Shown: positions 1-8,809, numbered from the stretch's first letter. The stretch is DNA of 64,000 bases from Acrocarpospora macrocephala (GCF_009687865.1 NZ_BLAE01000035.1:62001-126000); one strand, 5' to 3'. Notes: a model not told the origin generated them from the sequence alone. Program-made: numbers and translations.

Positions 1-1004
1 TGGACCTGGAGGTTGGCGGCGTCGTAGAGGTGGCGGGTCTGCGAGGTCACCTGTTCCGGGCCGCCGCCGACCTTGCCGTTCTGGGTGATGCTGGTGTGGA
101 TGAGCGCGGTCATCGAGCCGCCGGCCTCCGCGCCGATGGCCACCCGCTGGATCGACGGGGTGCGCCCGCCGACCGTGCGGTTGACGCCTTCCCTGGTCAG
201 CATCAGCCTGACCGGCCGTCCCGTCACCTTCGCGGCGAGCACGGTGAGCACCGTGCCGGGCCACACCATGGTCTTGCCGCCGAACGCGCCGCCGACGAAC
301 GGCGAGATCACCCGGATGTTCTCCTTGGGCACGTCGAACCGGACCGCCAGATGCCCCTGCGTCCAGGCGATGTTCTGGCTGCCCTCGTGCAGGATCAGCC
401 GATCCTTGTCCCAGAACGCGGTGGTCGAGTGGGGTTCGATCGCGTTGTGGTTGTGCCCCGGCGTCGTGTACCGCAGATCGAGCGAGAACGGCGCCGCCGC
501 CAGCGCCGCGTCGGGGTCGCCCTTCTTGGCTCCCCCCTCCGAGATCAAGCTGTTCTTCTGCGGCGTCGCGTTGCCTTCCTCAGCGGCGAAGTCCAGCACG
601 GCGGGGAACTCGGCGTACTCCACCTCGACCAGGTGCGCGGCCTCCCGCGCGGCTTCCAGCGTCTCGGCCACCACCACCGCGATGGGCTGCCCGTTCCAGT
701 GCACTTCGTCGGTGTTCAGGTAGTTGACCGTCGTGCCGGTGGCGAGCGTGCTCAAATCCATCGGGGTCATCTTCGGCGCGGGTTTCATCGGCGGCGCGTT
801 CTCGTGTGTGATCACCGCCAGCACGCCCGGCGTTTTCCGCGCCGTCGCCGAGTCGATCCGCGTGATCCGCCCGCGCGCGATCGTCGAGTGCACAAGAGCG
901 GCATAAGCCATATTCGGGTACGGATACTCCGCCGAGTACCGCGCCTCCCCCGTGACCTTGGCAGTGCCGTCAAGCCGATCGACCGGCTGTCCCACATACG
1001 TCAT
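1..1004 (-). CDS. Xanthine dehydrogenase / aldehyde oxidase family molybdenum-binding subunit (partial)
   Basis: Large subunit of a molybdenum hydroxylase (xanthine dehydrogenase / CO dehydrogenase CoxL family), which oxidises a purine, aldehyde or N-heterocycle at the molybdopterin centre. Only the first ~334 codons lie in the window; the 3' end is beyond base 1. The N-terminus opens with the a/b hammerhead region (VDRLDGTAKVTGEARYSAEY). It continues into the first Mo-binding region with an EPHSTTA segment and the VGGAFGGK cofactor-contact motif. The ATG (1004-1002) overlaps the stop of the upstream FAD subunit by 4 bases (ATGA), so translation is probably coupled. It is the last of three genes in the order 2Fe-2S, FAD, Mo. 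The substrate cannot be told from this fragment; it lacks the AYRGAGR-type loop needed to call a true CO dehydrogenase. Confidence 0.93.
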   Translation of the reverse strand, partial: MTYVGQPVDRLDGTAKVTGEARYSAEYPYPNMAYAALVHSTIARGRITRIDSATARKTPGVLAVITHENAPPMKPAPKMTPMDLSTLATGTTVNYLNTDEVHWNGQPIAVVVAETLEAAREAAHLVEVEYAEFPAVLDFAAEEGNATPQKNSLISEGGAKKGDPDAALAAAPFSLDLRYTTPGHNHNAIEPHSTTAFWDKDRLILHEGSQNIAWTQGHLAVRFDVPKENIRVISPFVGGAFGGKTMVWPGTVLTVLAAKVTGRPVRLMLTREGVNRTVGGRTPSIQRVAIGAEAGGSMTALIHTSITQNGKVGGGPEQVTSQTRHLYDAANLQV

Positions 1005-1993
1005 GCCGCGCTCCCCTCCACCTGCAACTGCCGCAGCGTCGCCGTGATCGCCCGCCCGGCCAGCTCGATCTTGAACGCGTTCTGGGACTGCGCCACCGCG
1101 CCCTCCAGCTCCGCGTCGGCGGCCAGCCGGAACCGCTCCTCCGTCGCCGGGCCGCCCATCAGCGCACGCTCCGCCGCGTGCGCCCGCCACGGCCGGGCGG
1201 CCACCCCGCCCAGCGCCAGCCGGGCCTCGGTGATCACACCGTCCCTGACCTCCAGCGCGGCGGCCACGCTGACCAGCGCGAACGCGTACGACGCACGGTC
1301 GCGCACCTTGCGATACCGCGACCGCGCGGCCACCGGAAGCTCGGGCAGCTCGATCGCGGTGATCAGCTCGTCGGCGGCGATCGCCGTCTCATGCTGCGGG
1401 GAGTCTCCGGGCAGCATGTGGAAGCCGACCAGCGGGAGCCGCCGCACCCCGCGCACGCTCTCCAGCTCGATCGTGGCGTCCAGCGCGGCCAGTGCTACGC
1501 ACATGTCCGAGGGATGCGTCGCCACGCAGCTGTCCGACGCGCCGAAGATGGCCGCGTTCCGGTTGAACCCGCCGATCGCGTCACAGCCCGCGCCCGGCTC
1601 GCGCTTGTTGCAGCGCGCGGCCAGATCCGCGAAATACGGGCAGCGGGTGCGCTGCAGCACGTTGCCGCCGACCGTGGCCATGTTTCTGAGCTGGCCGGAC
1701 GCGCCGGTCAGGATCGCCTGGGCCAGCATCGGGTAGCGCGTGCGGATCACCCGATGGGCGGCGAGGTGGCTGTTGCGGACCAGCGCGCCGATCCGGACGC
1801 CGCCGTCCGGCAGCTCCTCGACCCGGTCCAGCGGCAGCCGGGTGATGTCGATCACCGTGTCCGGGCGCTCGATGTTCTGCCGCATCAGATCCACCAGGTT
1901 GGTGCCGCCGCCGAGGAACTTGGCCCCCGGCTCGGCGATCGCGCGGACGGCGGTGGCCACGTCCTGGGCGCTCACGTAGGCGAAATCCTTCAT
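1001..1993 (-). CDS. Molybdenum hydroxylase FAD-binding subunit
   Basis: Medium (CoxM/XdhB-type) subunit of 330 aa that carries electrons between the 2Fe-2S subunit and the external acceptor through bound FAD. The N-terminal PCMH-type FAD domain shows GGGTNLVDLMR near residues 28-38 and the MATVGGNVLQRTRCPYF segment with the second flavin contact. The C-terminal CO-deh-flav domain follows (RYRKVRDRASYAFALVSVAAAL). I chose the ATG at 1993, not the longer open frame upstream: it overlaps the 2Fe-2S subunit stop by 4 bases (ATGA) and begins with the family-typical MKDFAYV. Middle gene of the three-gene operon. Confidence 0.93.
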   Translation of the reverse strand: MKDFAYVSAQDVATAVRAIAEPGAKFLGGGTNLVDLMRQNIERPDTVIDITRLPLDRVEELPDGGVRIGALVRNSHLAAHRVIRTRYPMLAQAILTGASGQLRNMATVGGNVLQRTRCPYFADLAARCNKREPGAGCDAIGGFNRNAAIFGASDSCVATHPSDMCVALAALDATIELESVRGVRRLPLVGFHMLPGDSPQHETAIAADELITAIELPELPVAARSRYRKVRDRASYAFALVSVAAALEVRDGVITEARLALGGVAARPWRAHAAERALMGGPATEERFRLAADAELEGAVAQSQNAFKIELAGRAITATLRQLQVEGSAA

Positions 1994-2478
1994 CGGCTGC
2001 TCTCCTGGATCGCGGCCACGATGCCGTTGTACGCGCCGCAGCGGCACAGGTTTCCGCTCATGCGCTCCCGGATCTCCTCGGGCGTCAAATCGATCTGCTC
2101 GGCGGCCAGGTGGCCGGTCACCGCGCTGGGCGCGCCCGCCGCGTGCTCGGCCAGCATGCCGATGGCCGAACAGATCTGGCCCGAGGTGCAGTAGCCGCAC
2201 TGGAAGCCGTCATGGCGGACGAACGACTGCTGGATCGGGTCCTCGACTCCCTCGATCGTGGTGATGTCGCGGTCGGCGTACTGCACGGCCAGGGCCAGGC
2301 AGGAGCTGATGCGCTCGCCGTCCACCAGCACCGTGCACGCGCCGCAGGCGCCCTGATCGCAGCCCTTCTTGGTCCCGGTCAAGCCGAGATGTTCCCGCAG
2401 CGCGTCCAGCAGACTCACCCGCGGCTCGAGGTCGAGCTTTTCTATCGAGCCGTTCACTCGCATTCGTACGTCGACCAC
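1990..2478 (-). CDS. Molybdenum hydroxylase 2Fe-2S subunit
   Basis: Small (CoxS/XdhC-type) subunit of 162 aa with two [2Fe-2S] clusters. The plant-ferredoxin-like cluster ligands are in CDQGACGACTVLVDG. The C-terminal four-helix cluster ligands are in FQCGYCTSGQICSA and NLCRCGAY. I place the start at GTG 2478-2476 because GGAGG (2488-2484) sits 5 bases before it. The in-frame ATG at 2463 has no such site. It is the first gene of the operon. Two 21-bp operator-like repeats lie just upstream, shared with the divergent TetR gene, so the operon is probably repressed by that regulator. Confidence 0.93.
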   Translation of the reverse strand: MVDVRMRVNGSIEKLDLEPRVSLLDALREHLGLTGTKKGCDQGACGACTVLVDGERISSCLALAVQYADRDITTIEGVEDPIQQSFVRHDGFQCGYCTSGQICSAIGMLAEHAAGAPSAVTGHLAAEQIDLTPEEIRERMSGNLCRCGAYNGIVAAIQESSR

Positions 2479-2516
2479 GACGCCCTCCCGATAGGTATGT
2501 CCCTTCTGCCGGACGC

Positions 2517-2537
2517 TAACAGAACGGTGCTCTCTTA
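2517..2537. promoter_or_regulatory. Operator-like repeat, copy 1 (TetR / molybdenum hydroxylase intergenic region)
   Basis: A 21-bp imperfect palindrome with arms TAACAGA and TCTCTTA around an ACGG core. It matches the second copy at 2546-2566 at 17 of 21 positions. It lies in the 111-bp divergent spacer between the 2Fe-2S subunit and the TetR gene. Likely binding site of the TetR protein encoded at 2590; this is inference from position and symmetry. Confidence 0.65.
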
Positions 2538-2545
2538 ACAAGACG

Positions 2546-2566
2546 TAAAAGAACGGTCGTCTTTTA
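2546..2566. promoter_or_regulatory. Operator-like repeat, copy 2 (TetR / molybdenum hydroxylase intergenic region)
   Basis: A 21-bp palindrome with perfect 7-base arms TAAAAGA (2546-2552) and TCTTTTA (2560-2566). It starts 29 bp after copy 1. It sits 24 bp before the TetR ATG, so it probably serves autoregulation as well as repression of the operon on the other strand. Confidence 0.7.
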
Positions 2567-2589
2567 GTTGACTGTATGCTTGCGATGAC

Positions 2590-3234
2590 ATGGCACAGGT
2601 GACATTCATCCGGGCACGGCGCCCGGAGCAGAAGCAACTCCGGCGCGAGGCGATCCTCGCCGCCGCGCGCGAGCTGGCCCTGGAGGTAGGGGTCCAGCAT
2701 GTGAGCCTGGGCAGCGTGGCGGCGGCCGTGGGCCTGGCCAAGTCCAATGTGGTGCGATATTTCGGGACTCGCGAGGAGATCTATCTCGAACTCGCGGCCG
2801 AGGCCTGGCAGGAGTGGGCAGACGCCGTGACCGCGCTGCTGCGCGCCGGCGGCGACCCGATCATGGTGCTCACCGAGACCCTGGACGCCCGCCCGCTCTT
2901 CTGCGACCTGCTCAGCCAGACCTCCACGACCCTGGAACACAACGTCTCGGTGGACGCTGCCCGTAAGTTCAAGCTGGTCGCGCTCCGGGTCATGGCCGAA
3001 CTCGGCGCGGAGGTGGGTGCCGTCCATCCCGAGCTGACCGAGAGTGAGAGCACCGAACTGGTCATGGCCGCCAGCGCCCTCGCCGGCACCCTCTACCCGG
3101 TCGTGCACCCCTCCCCGATCATGACCGAGCTCTACGCCCAGGAGCCGGAGATCGCCGCCTCCTGCCCCCAGATGATCCCGACCATGGTCCGGACCCTCTC
3201 CGCGATCGCGATGGGCCTGCCCCGCCTGCGCTGA
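2590..3234 (+). CDS. TetR/AcrR family transcriptional regulator
   Basis: 214 aa. An N-terminal TetR helix-turn-helix spans roughly residues 15-65 (REAILAAARELALEVGVQHVSLGSVAAAVGLAKSNVVRYFGTREEIYLE), ending in the usual Y/F-F-x-x-[KR]-E-x-[IL] pattern. The C-terminal ligand domain resembles the TetR_C group with an SSV-type aromatic pocket and is not specific. It is transcribed away from the molybdenum hydroxylase operon, with two operator-like repeats between. It most likely represses that operon until the substrate or a product is present. The ATG lies so close to the operators that the transcript may have little or no leader. Confidence 0.9.
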   Translation: MAQVTFIRARRPEQKQLRREAILAAARELALEVGVQHVSLGSVAAAVGLAKSNVVRYFGTREEIYLELAAEAWQEWADAVTALLRAGGDPIMVLTETLDARPLFCDLLSQTSTTLEHNVSVDAARKFKLVALRVMAELGAEVGAVHPELTESESTELVMAASALAGTLYPVVHPSPIMTELYAQEPEIAASCPQMIPTMVRTLSAIAMGLPRLR

Positions 3235-3242
3235 CGCGGCGT

Positions 3243-3905
3243 CTAGGGGAGTTCGGCGAAACGTTCGACGTCTTCGGTGGGGCCGGAGACGATGATGATG
3301 TCGCCGTAGGCGAGTTCGGTGTCGGCGGTGGCGTAGGTGAACCGCTCCTCGGGGCTCTTGACGGCCACGATCGTCACGCCGTACTTGCGGCGGAGGTTGG
3401 AGCTGCCCAGGGGGATGCCGACGTATTCCTTCGGCGGGTGCGTCTTGGCCAGCGCGAAACCCTCGTCCACCTGCATGAAGTCCAGCATCCGGCCGCTGAC
3501 CAGGTGAGCGACCCGCTCACCCATGTCGTGTTCGGGGAAGACGACATGATGGGCGCCGATGCGGCGCAGGATCTGGCCGTGCTGGACGGTGACCGCCTTC
3601 GCCCAGATGTCGTTGATCTCCAGCTCGACCAGCAGCGACGTGGTCAGAATGCTGGCCTCCAGGTCACCGCCGATCGCCACCACCGCCCGGTAGAAATCCG
3701 ACACCCCGAGCTGCTTCAGGGCCTCCATGTCGGTGGAGTCGGCGGTGGCGATCTGGGTGATCTGCCCCGCCAGGCCCTGCACGACCTTCGGGCGCCTGTC
3801 GATGGCCAGCACTTCGGTGCCGCGCCGGGTGAGCTCCAGGGCCAGCGCGGTCCCGAACCGCCCCAGCCCGATCACGACGACCGGGTAGCTCGACTTCTCA
3901 GCCAA
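3243..3905 (-). CDS. ktrA: Ktr-type K+ uptake regulatory subunit (RCK domain protein)
   Basis: 220 aa cytoplasmic gating subunit. The N-terminal RCK_N Rossmann fold has the nucleotide motif VIGLGRFGTALALEL near residues 11-25, and the acidic end of strand 2 falls in LAIDRRP. The C-terminal RCK_C domain covers about residues 140-220 (FALAKTHPPKEYVGIPLGSSNLRRKYGVTIVAVK). Proteins of this type form an octameric ring on the membrane subunit and respond to ATP/ADP or c-di-AMP. The gene overlaps the end of the transporter gene by 8 bases, fixing the pair as one translational unit. TrkA-type proteins have two RCK repeats; the single repeat here favours KtrA. Confidence 0.9.
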   Translation of the reverse strand: MAEKSSYPVVVIGLGRFGTALALELTRRGTEVLAIDRRPKVVQGLAGQITQIATADSTDMEALKQLGVSDFYRAVVAIGGDLEASILTTSLLVELEINDIWAKAVTVQHGQILRRIGAHHVVFPEHDMGERVAHLVSGRMLDFMQVDEGFALAKTHPPKEYVGIPLGSSNLRRKYGVTIVAVKSPEERFTYATADTELAYGDIIIVSGPTEDVERFAELP

Positions 3906-5256
3906 CGATGACCCTCTCCTCGGGGAGTTCGAAGCGGCGGGTGCGCTCCTTGAGCGCCAGCGCGGACCCCAGCGTCAGCGGCCCGATCCGGCCGACGAAC
4001 ATCAGCACCGCCAGCAGCACATGCGCGGCCATGGATGTGTCCGCCGTGATCCCGGTCGACAGCCCGTTCGTCGCGAAGGCCGAAATCACCTCGAACAACA
4101 CCCGATCCAGACTGTACGGCGTGAGCACCAGCAGCACATACGTGGAAATGGTCACCAGGGCCACCCCGACCAGGGTGATCGTCACCGCCTGCCGCTGGGT
4201 GGCCTCCGCCAGCCGCCGATGCCCCACGTTGACCCTGTTCTCGCCGCGCAACTCGGCCCAGATGATGAAGGCGAGCAGCCCGAACGTGGTCACCTTGATC
4301 CCGCCGGCGGTGCTGGCGCTGCCGCCGCCGATGAACATCAGCACGTCGGTGACCAGCATGCTGGACGGGTTCATGGCCGCGATGTCGACCGTGTTGAACC
4401 CGCCGGAGCGTGGCATCACGGCGGCGAAGAAGCTGGCCATCAGCTTGTCGGGGTCGTCCAGCGGGCCCATGGTCCTGGCGTTGTTCCACTCGGTGGCCAG
4501 GTAGATGAGCGTGGCGCCGACGATCAGGATGGCGCTGACGCCGACCGTGACCCGGGTCAGCACCGACCAGCGGCGGGGATGCCGCCAGGAGCGGGCCAGC
4601 TCGAACACGACCGGGAACCCGAGGCCGCCCGTGACGACCGCGATCGCGATGGGCAGGCAGATCCACGGATCGCTGACAAAACCCATTAAGTTGTCGGGCC
4701 ACAACGCGAATCCCGCGTTGTTGAACGCTGAGATGGCGTGGAATCCGCCCAGGTAGAGGGCTTCGCCGAACGGCTCGTCGTACCCGATCATGAAGCGGGC
4801 GGTGAGGAAGACGGCGGTGATGGCCTCGCCCGCCAGGGCGAACAGCACCACGTTGCGGACCACCCGGCGGACGTCGCTCATGCTCAGTGACTTGGTCTCG
4901 GTCTGCAGCGCGATCCGCGCCCGCAGGCCGAGGCGGCCCGCGAGCAGGACGGTGAACAGGGTGGCCAGGGTCATGATCCCCAGCCCGCCCACCTGGATGA
5001 GACCGGCGATCACCACCTCGCCGAACACCGACCAGTGCGTCGCGGTGTCCACCACCACGAGCCCGGTCACGCACACCGCGGAGGTCGCGGTGAACAGCGC
5101 CGTCACCCAGTCCGCGGGCTCCCCTGTGGTGGTGGCCATCGGCAGGGTGAGCAGCACGGATCCGAGCAGGATGGTGACACCGAACCCGGTGGCGACCACC
5201 TGCGTCGGATGGTGGAACCGGTCGAGGAAAACAGACCCCCACGTGCGGCGTCTCAC
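3898..5256 (-). CDS. ktrB: Ktr/Trk-type K+ transporter membrane subunit
   Basis: About 452 aa, with four M-P-M repeats. The selectivity-filter glycine segments are visible in order: TSAVCVTGL, SAFNNAGFA, MPRSGGFNTV and SAFATNGLS. The third-repeat loop with FIGGGSASTAGGIK matches the KtrB gating loop. I prefer GTG 5256 as start, which follows AAGGG by 9 bases and yields the usual short N-terminus (VRRRTWGSVFLDRFHHPTQ). In-frame GTGs at 5298 and 5337 would add up to 27 residues without a ribosome site. First gene of the ktrBA pair. A second K+ system (kdp) lies 8 kb away. Confidence 0.92.
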   Translation of the reverse strand: MRRRTWGSVFLDRFHHPTQVVATGFGVTILLGSVLLTLPMATTTGEPADWVTALFTATSAVCVTGLVVVDTATHWSVFGEVVIAGLIQVGGLGIMTLATLFTVLLAGRLGLRARIALQTETKSLSMSDVRRVVRNVVLFALAGEAITAVFLTARFMIGYDEPFGEALYLGGFHAISAFNNAGFALWPDNLMGFVSDPWICLPIAIAVVTGGLGFPVVFELARSWRHPRRWSVLTRVTVGVSAILIVGATLIYLATEWNNARTMGPLDDPDKLMASFFAAVMPRSGGFNTVDIAAMNPSSMLVTDVLMFIGGGSASTAGGIKVTTFGLLAFIIWAELRGENRVNVGHRRLAEATQRQAVTITLVGVALVTISTYVLLVLTPYSLDRVLFEVISAFATNGLSTGITADTSMAAHVLLAVLMFVGRIGPLTLGSALALKERTRRFELPEERVIVG

Positions 5257-5435
5257 AACCGGATGCCCTTGCGACTCACGGTACAGAAGGTAGACCACAT
5301 TTGCCTGGTTTGGGCACCTTTGATCATCACGGCCCACCGTGCGGCCGGGCGATCGCTAGGGCCGGGTCCGGCCTGGCCATCGCGCTCTCCATCCTGCGAC
5401 GCGACCGCCGACCGGTGGGCTGCCATCCCTGAATA

Positions 5436-6449
5436 TCAGCGGCGGGGGTCCACGTGGATCTTAGGGGCGTGGCCCCATTCGGGTGGTCGGGTTCCGGCGA
5501 GGATGCTGGGTAGGTCGTCCAGGCCGGTGGTGGTGGCGACGAGGGGGCGGGGGTCGACGGCGCGGGAGGCGTACAGGTCGATGGTTTCGGCGAGGCCGCC
5601 GGAGGCGCTGAGCACGCCGGCGATGGTGATCTCCCGGAGCACGGCGGTGCGGGTGTCGAGCAGGCTGGGGTCGCTGGAGATGCCGATGCAGACCACCCGG
5701 CGGCCGGGTTCGACCAGGTCGAGGGCGAGCGCGGGGAGGGTCTCCGCGGTGGAGGCGTCGACGATGGCGTCCCAGCGCAGGGCGGGGAGGGTGTCGGCGG
5801 TCCAGACGTGCGGGAAGCCGAGCGAGCGGGCGAAGTCCAGGGAGGGGGCGTCGCGGCCGAGGAGGTGGACCTCGACTCCTTTGGCAGCGGCGATCTGGGC
5901 GGTGAGCAGGCCGATCGTGCCGGGTCCGAGGACCAGGAGGCGCTCGCCGGGTGCGATCTCGGCGGCGCGGAACGCGCGCAGGGCGTTGCCGCCGGGCTCG
6001 ACCAGGGCTCCGAGGGTGGCGTCGACGGTGTCGGGCAGGGGGTGCAGGGCGGTGACGGGGACCGGGAGGCGTTCGGCGAGGGCGCCGGGCCAGCCGCCGC
6101 GGATGCCGATCTCGTAGCGGTCGGCGCACAGGTGCTGGCGCCCCGCCGCGCAGCGTTCGCAGCGGCGGCAGCCGAGCATGGTGTCGGCGGTGACCCGGCG
6201 GCCGAGCCAGCTGGGATCGACCCCTTCACCGACGGCCGAGATGGCGCCCATCCACTCGTGGCCGATCCTGATCGGGTAGGGGGCGTCCCCGGAGTGCACG
6301 TAAGCCATCTCGCCGGCGAAGAACTCGGCGTCGGTCCCGCAGACTCCGGCCCGCTCGACGTCCACGACCACCTCATCCCGGCCGGGGACGGGCGGCTCGA
6401 CCTCCTGGACTTCGGCGGTGCGCGGGCCGGTGATGACGAAGGCGCGCAT
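5436..6449 (-). CDS. Zinc-dependent alcohol dehydrogenase (MDR superfamily)
   Basis: 337 aa medium-chain dehydrogenase. Catalytic zinc ligands are in CGTDAEFF and GHEWMG (Cys and His-Glu). The structural zinc site is the four-cysteine run CRRCERCAAGRQHLC. The Rossmann motif LGPGTIGLL follows near residue 175. The layout resembles threonine/sorbitol dehydrogenase-like members; the substrate is unknown. It is probably monocistronic. A perfect 12-bp palindrome at 6486-6497, about 37 bases before the start codon, may be its operator. Confidence 0.88.
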   Translation of the reverse strand: MRAFVITGPRTAEVQEVEPPVPGRDEVVVDVERAGVCGTDAEFFAGEMAYVHSGDAPYPIRIGHEWMGAISAVGEGVDPSWLGRRVTADTMLGCRRCERCAAGRQHLCADRYEIGIRGGWPGALAERLPVPVTALHPLPDTVDATLGALVEPGGNALRAFRAAEIAPGERLLVLGPGTIGLLTAQIAAAKGVEVHLLGRDAPSLDFARSLGFPHVWTADTLPALRWDAIVDASTAETLPALALDLVEPGRRVVCIGISSDPSLLDTRTAVLREITIAGVLSASGGLAETIDLYASRAVDPRPLVATTTGLDDLPSILAGTRPPEWGHAPKIHVDPRR

Positions 6450-6485
6450 CTACATCAAGCTGGGGGTGATCTGGTGCACACGTGT

Positions 6486-6497
6486 ACCGTATACGGT
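6486..6497. promoter_or_regulatory. Perfect palindrome upstream of the dehydrogenase
   Basis: ACCGTATACGGT is a perfect 12-bp palindrome in the 295-bp spacer between the dehydrogenase and the polymerase gene. The GTATAC core recalls GntR/HutC-type operators. No regulator gene is adjacent, so its partner is unknown. The rest of the spacer (6498-6744) shows no convincing gene. Confidence 0.45.
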
Positions 6498-6744
6498 CAG
6501 ATGGCCGAATTGCGCGTCGTCCGACGAATCCTCCAAAGGGCCCGCCGCGAATTAACTTGCGCGCTCGCCAAGGGTTCGCCGAGGTCGGTGGCTTGAGGAT
6601 CTATGAGTTATTGCTCCGCGGGCCCTAAGAGCCCCCTAACGGAATGCCGCTACCACTCCTAGCGCCGGTGCGGCGAGGACCACCGCCAGCGTTAACGGCG
6701 CCGGATAACGGCGAGCAACTGAGCGAGCTGCTCATTGTGCTAGG

Positions 6745-7698
6745 TCAACCCTCGCGCCGGGCCCGGGCCCGGCGTTTGCCTTCATGCATGGCCTGGACGC
6801 GGGCGACAGGGATCGTGTGTCCTTCCTCGATCAGATCGGGCGGAAGCTGCTGGGGTTCCGGCATGCGTTCCGCCCATGGATCTCCGTTGCCGAGTAGGTC
6901 CGGAGCGGTGTGAATGGTGAAATCTCCTGGCACGACCTGATCCAGGTCCTCCCACGACACCGGGAACGAGACCGGAGTGCCTGGCCGGATCCTCGGGCTG
7001 TACGCGGCTGCCACGGTTGCGCCGCCTGCTCGGGTGGAGTCGAGGAACACCTTGCCCGCGCGGTCCTCGCGGATGAATGCCGTCGTGGCCAGCGTGGGGT
7101 CCACGCGTTCGGCCCGGGCGGCCAAGGCTCGGGTGGCGGCGGCTAGGTCTTCGATCGGGATTCCGTCGGCGACCGGGATGAAGATGTGCACGCCCTTGGC
7201 GCCGCTGGTTTTCACGGCGCCGGTCAGGCCGGAGTCGTCCAGGGCTTGGCGTACCAGGCGGGCGGCCTGGATGACCAGGGGGAACGACTCGCCTTCCGGG
7301 GGGTCGAGGTCGAGGATCAGGTGGGTGAAGTGGGTGTCGCGGAACAGGGCGGGGTGGTATTCGACGGCGCGCTGGTTGCCGAACCAGAGCAGGGTCTTGC
7401 GGTCGTCGCACAGGGCGTACGAGATTTCGCGGTGGGAGGCTTCCGCCCAGACGGGGACGGTTTTCACCCAGGAAGGGGTGTATTTGGGGACGTTCTTCTG
7501 GACGAAGGGGGGCTGGCCGGGGCGTACCCGGATCACGGATAGGGGGCGGCCGCGCAGGGCGGGGATGATGCGGTCGTGGACCGCGTCCAGGTAGTTGACC
7601 AGATCCCGTTTCGTCGCGTTCGAACCGTCGAACAGCGGCTGGTCGAGATTGGTCAGCGAGACTCCGTCCCGCGTCTCATCGCTGGTCACTTTGTCCAC
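6745..7698 (-). CDS. LigD-type polymerase/primase domain protein (non-homologous end-joining)
   Basis: 317 aa stand-alone polymerase domain of the LigD family, an archaeo-eukaryotic primase-like fold that fills gaps and adds ribonucleotides at double-strand breaks. The catalytic metal motif is LILDLDPP near residues 128-135. The SGAKGVHIFIP segment, with its phosphate-contact Ser and His, is present, as is the family N-terminus (LTNLDQPLF...TKRDLVNYLDAV). No ligase or nuclease domain is attached and no Ku gene lies in the window. In actinobacteria such domains are often encoded as separate genes. Confidence 0.88.
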   Translation of the reverse strand: MDKVTSDETRDGVSLTNLDQPLFDGSNATKRDLVNYLDAVHDRIIPALRGRPLSVIRVRPGQPPFVQKNVPKYTPSWVKTVPVWAEASHREISYALCDDRKTLLWFGNQRAVEYHPALFRDTHFTHLILDLDPPEGESFPLVIQAARLVRQALDDSGLTGAVKTSGAKGVHIFIPVADGIPIEDLAAATRALAARAERVDPTLATTAFIREDRAGKVFLDSTRAGGATVAAAYSPRIRPGTPVSFPVSWEDLDQVVPGDFTIHTAPDLLGNGDPWAERMPEPQQLPPDLIEEGHTIPVARVQAMHEGKRRARARREG

Positions 7699-7710
7699 TA
7701 TGCCATCGAG

Positions 7711-8739
7711 TCATCGGCTGGTGCGTAGCCTGCGGAACAGGGCGAAGCCTGACATCAGCACGATCACGAACCCGCCGGCGGCGAGCGCGCCGTTGCGCGG
7801 GGTCACGGCTACGGCGGTGCCGAGGATGCCGGTCAGTTTCACCACCGGCGCCTCGCCTGCTTTGGGGAAGGTGATCGTGGTGTCGGCGCTGCGCTGGGTT
7901 CTGCCGCTGGCCAGGTAGAGCGTGGCCTGCCAGGGGCCGTCGCCGAGGCCGCTGGCCAGGGGGATCACGACGCGTCCGCGTCCGCCGGGGGGCAGGGAGA
8001 TGCCATGGTTGACCGGGAACGGGCCCGCGCTCGCGCCGCCGGGGCCGTCGGTCAGGCGGAGCGTGCCGGACATGTCCACCGCGCGCTGGCCGCTGTTGTG
8101 GACGACTGCGCGGAACTCGGGACGTCCGGTGGGGCTGCGAAGCGCGATCAGCTGCTCGATCCGGAAGTCCGTTGGTGGTTCGCCGCCAGCACCCACGTCC
8201 AGATATATCCGGACTCCTACGCGGTGGGTTTCCTCGGTGTCTCCGATTGGTTCGGCTTCGGCCCACAGGACGCCGTAACGTTCGCCGCGCCAGGCTGTCC
8301 GGGGGACCTTGATCGTGGCCTTGACGGTGGTGCGGCCGCGGGGAGGGAGCGTGAGGGAGGTGCGGTCGAACCGTACCCATTCGGTGAGTTCGTTGCCGAG
8401 GCGGTCCGGTGCGGAGATGAAGCGGTGCCTGCCCACGCTGGCCGCGCCCGGGTAGAGCTGCACGCGTTGCGGGCGGCGGGATGTGCTGGTCACCTGGAGC
8501 AGGCGGCTTATCGTGGCGCCCGGCGACAGGTGGTCGACGATGTGGATCCGGGCGCGCGGGTCGCCGCGGCGCACGGCCGGCGCGTCCATCAGCCGGATTC
8601 CGATCGGCCCGGAACCCTCGTCCGCCCAGGTGGGAGTGAGGCCCAGGAATCCGATCATCACCAGGCCCGCCATGGCGGAGATCGCCAGATATCTGATGAT
8701 TCGCAACTTCCCCGCCCCCGAAACCAGAGATGTGGACAT
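7711..8739 (-). CDS. Secreted, C-terminally membrane-anchored protein (DUF916-like)
   Basis: 342 aa. The N-terminal signal segment is YLAISAMAGLVMIGFLGLTPTWADEG. A large extracellular part of beta-sandwich character follows (conserved-looking GVLWAEAEP and FRAVVHNSGQRAVDMSGTLRL). It ends with one C-terminal membrane helix (GALAAGGFVIVLMSGFALF) and the basic tail RRLRTSR. Overall layout matches WxL-type peptidoglycan-associated DUF916 proteins, though no WxL partner is next to it. It ends 12 bases before the polymerase gene start, so the two may be co-transcribed. Function unknown; a cell-surface role is inferred from topology. Confidence 0.7.
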   Translation of the reverse strand: MSTSLVSGAGKLRIIRYLAISAMAGLVMIGFLGLTPTWADEGSGPIGIRLMDAPAVRRGDPRARIHIVDHLSPGATISRLLQVTSTSRRPQRVQLYPGAASVGRHRFISAPDRLGNELTEWVRFDRTSLTLPPRGRTTVKATIKVPRTAWRGERYGVLWAEAEPIGDTEETHRVGVRIYLDVGAGGEPPTDFRIEQLIALRSPTGRPEFRAVVHNSGQRAVDMSGTLRLTDGPGGASAGPFPVNHGISLPPGGRGRVVIPLASGLGDGPWQATLYLASGRTQRSADTTITFPKAGEAPVVKLTGILGTAVAVTPRNGALAAGGFVIVLMSGFALFRRLRTSR

Positions 8740-8809
8740 GTCTGGACGAGCGTAAGAAGCCGACCCCCCGCCGTCCCGGGAAGCGCTCCGGCGCTTGATC
8801 AGGAAATGA

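Noticed and set aside
30-1736. 568-codon plus-strand open frame
   Set aside because: It is the antisense shadow of the molybdenum hydroxylase subunits; its product is Arg/His-rich without family motifs, while the minus-strand frames carry clear cofactor motifs.
5257-5435. Possible c-di-AMP (ydaO-type) riboswitch before the ktr pair
   Set aside because: No conserved leader blocks or stem pattern of that class could be found in the spacer.
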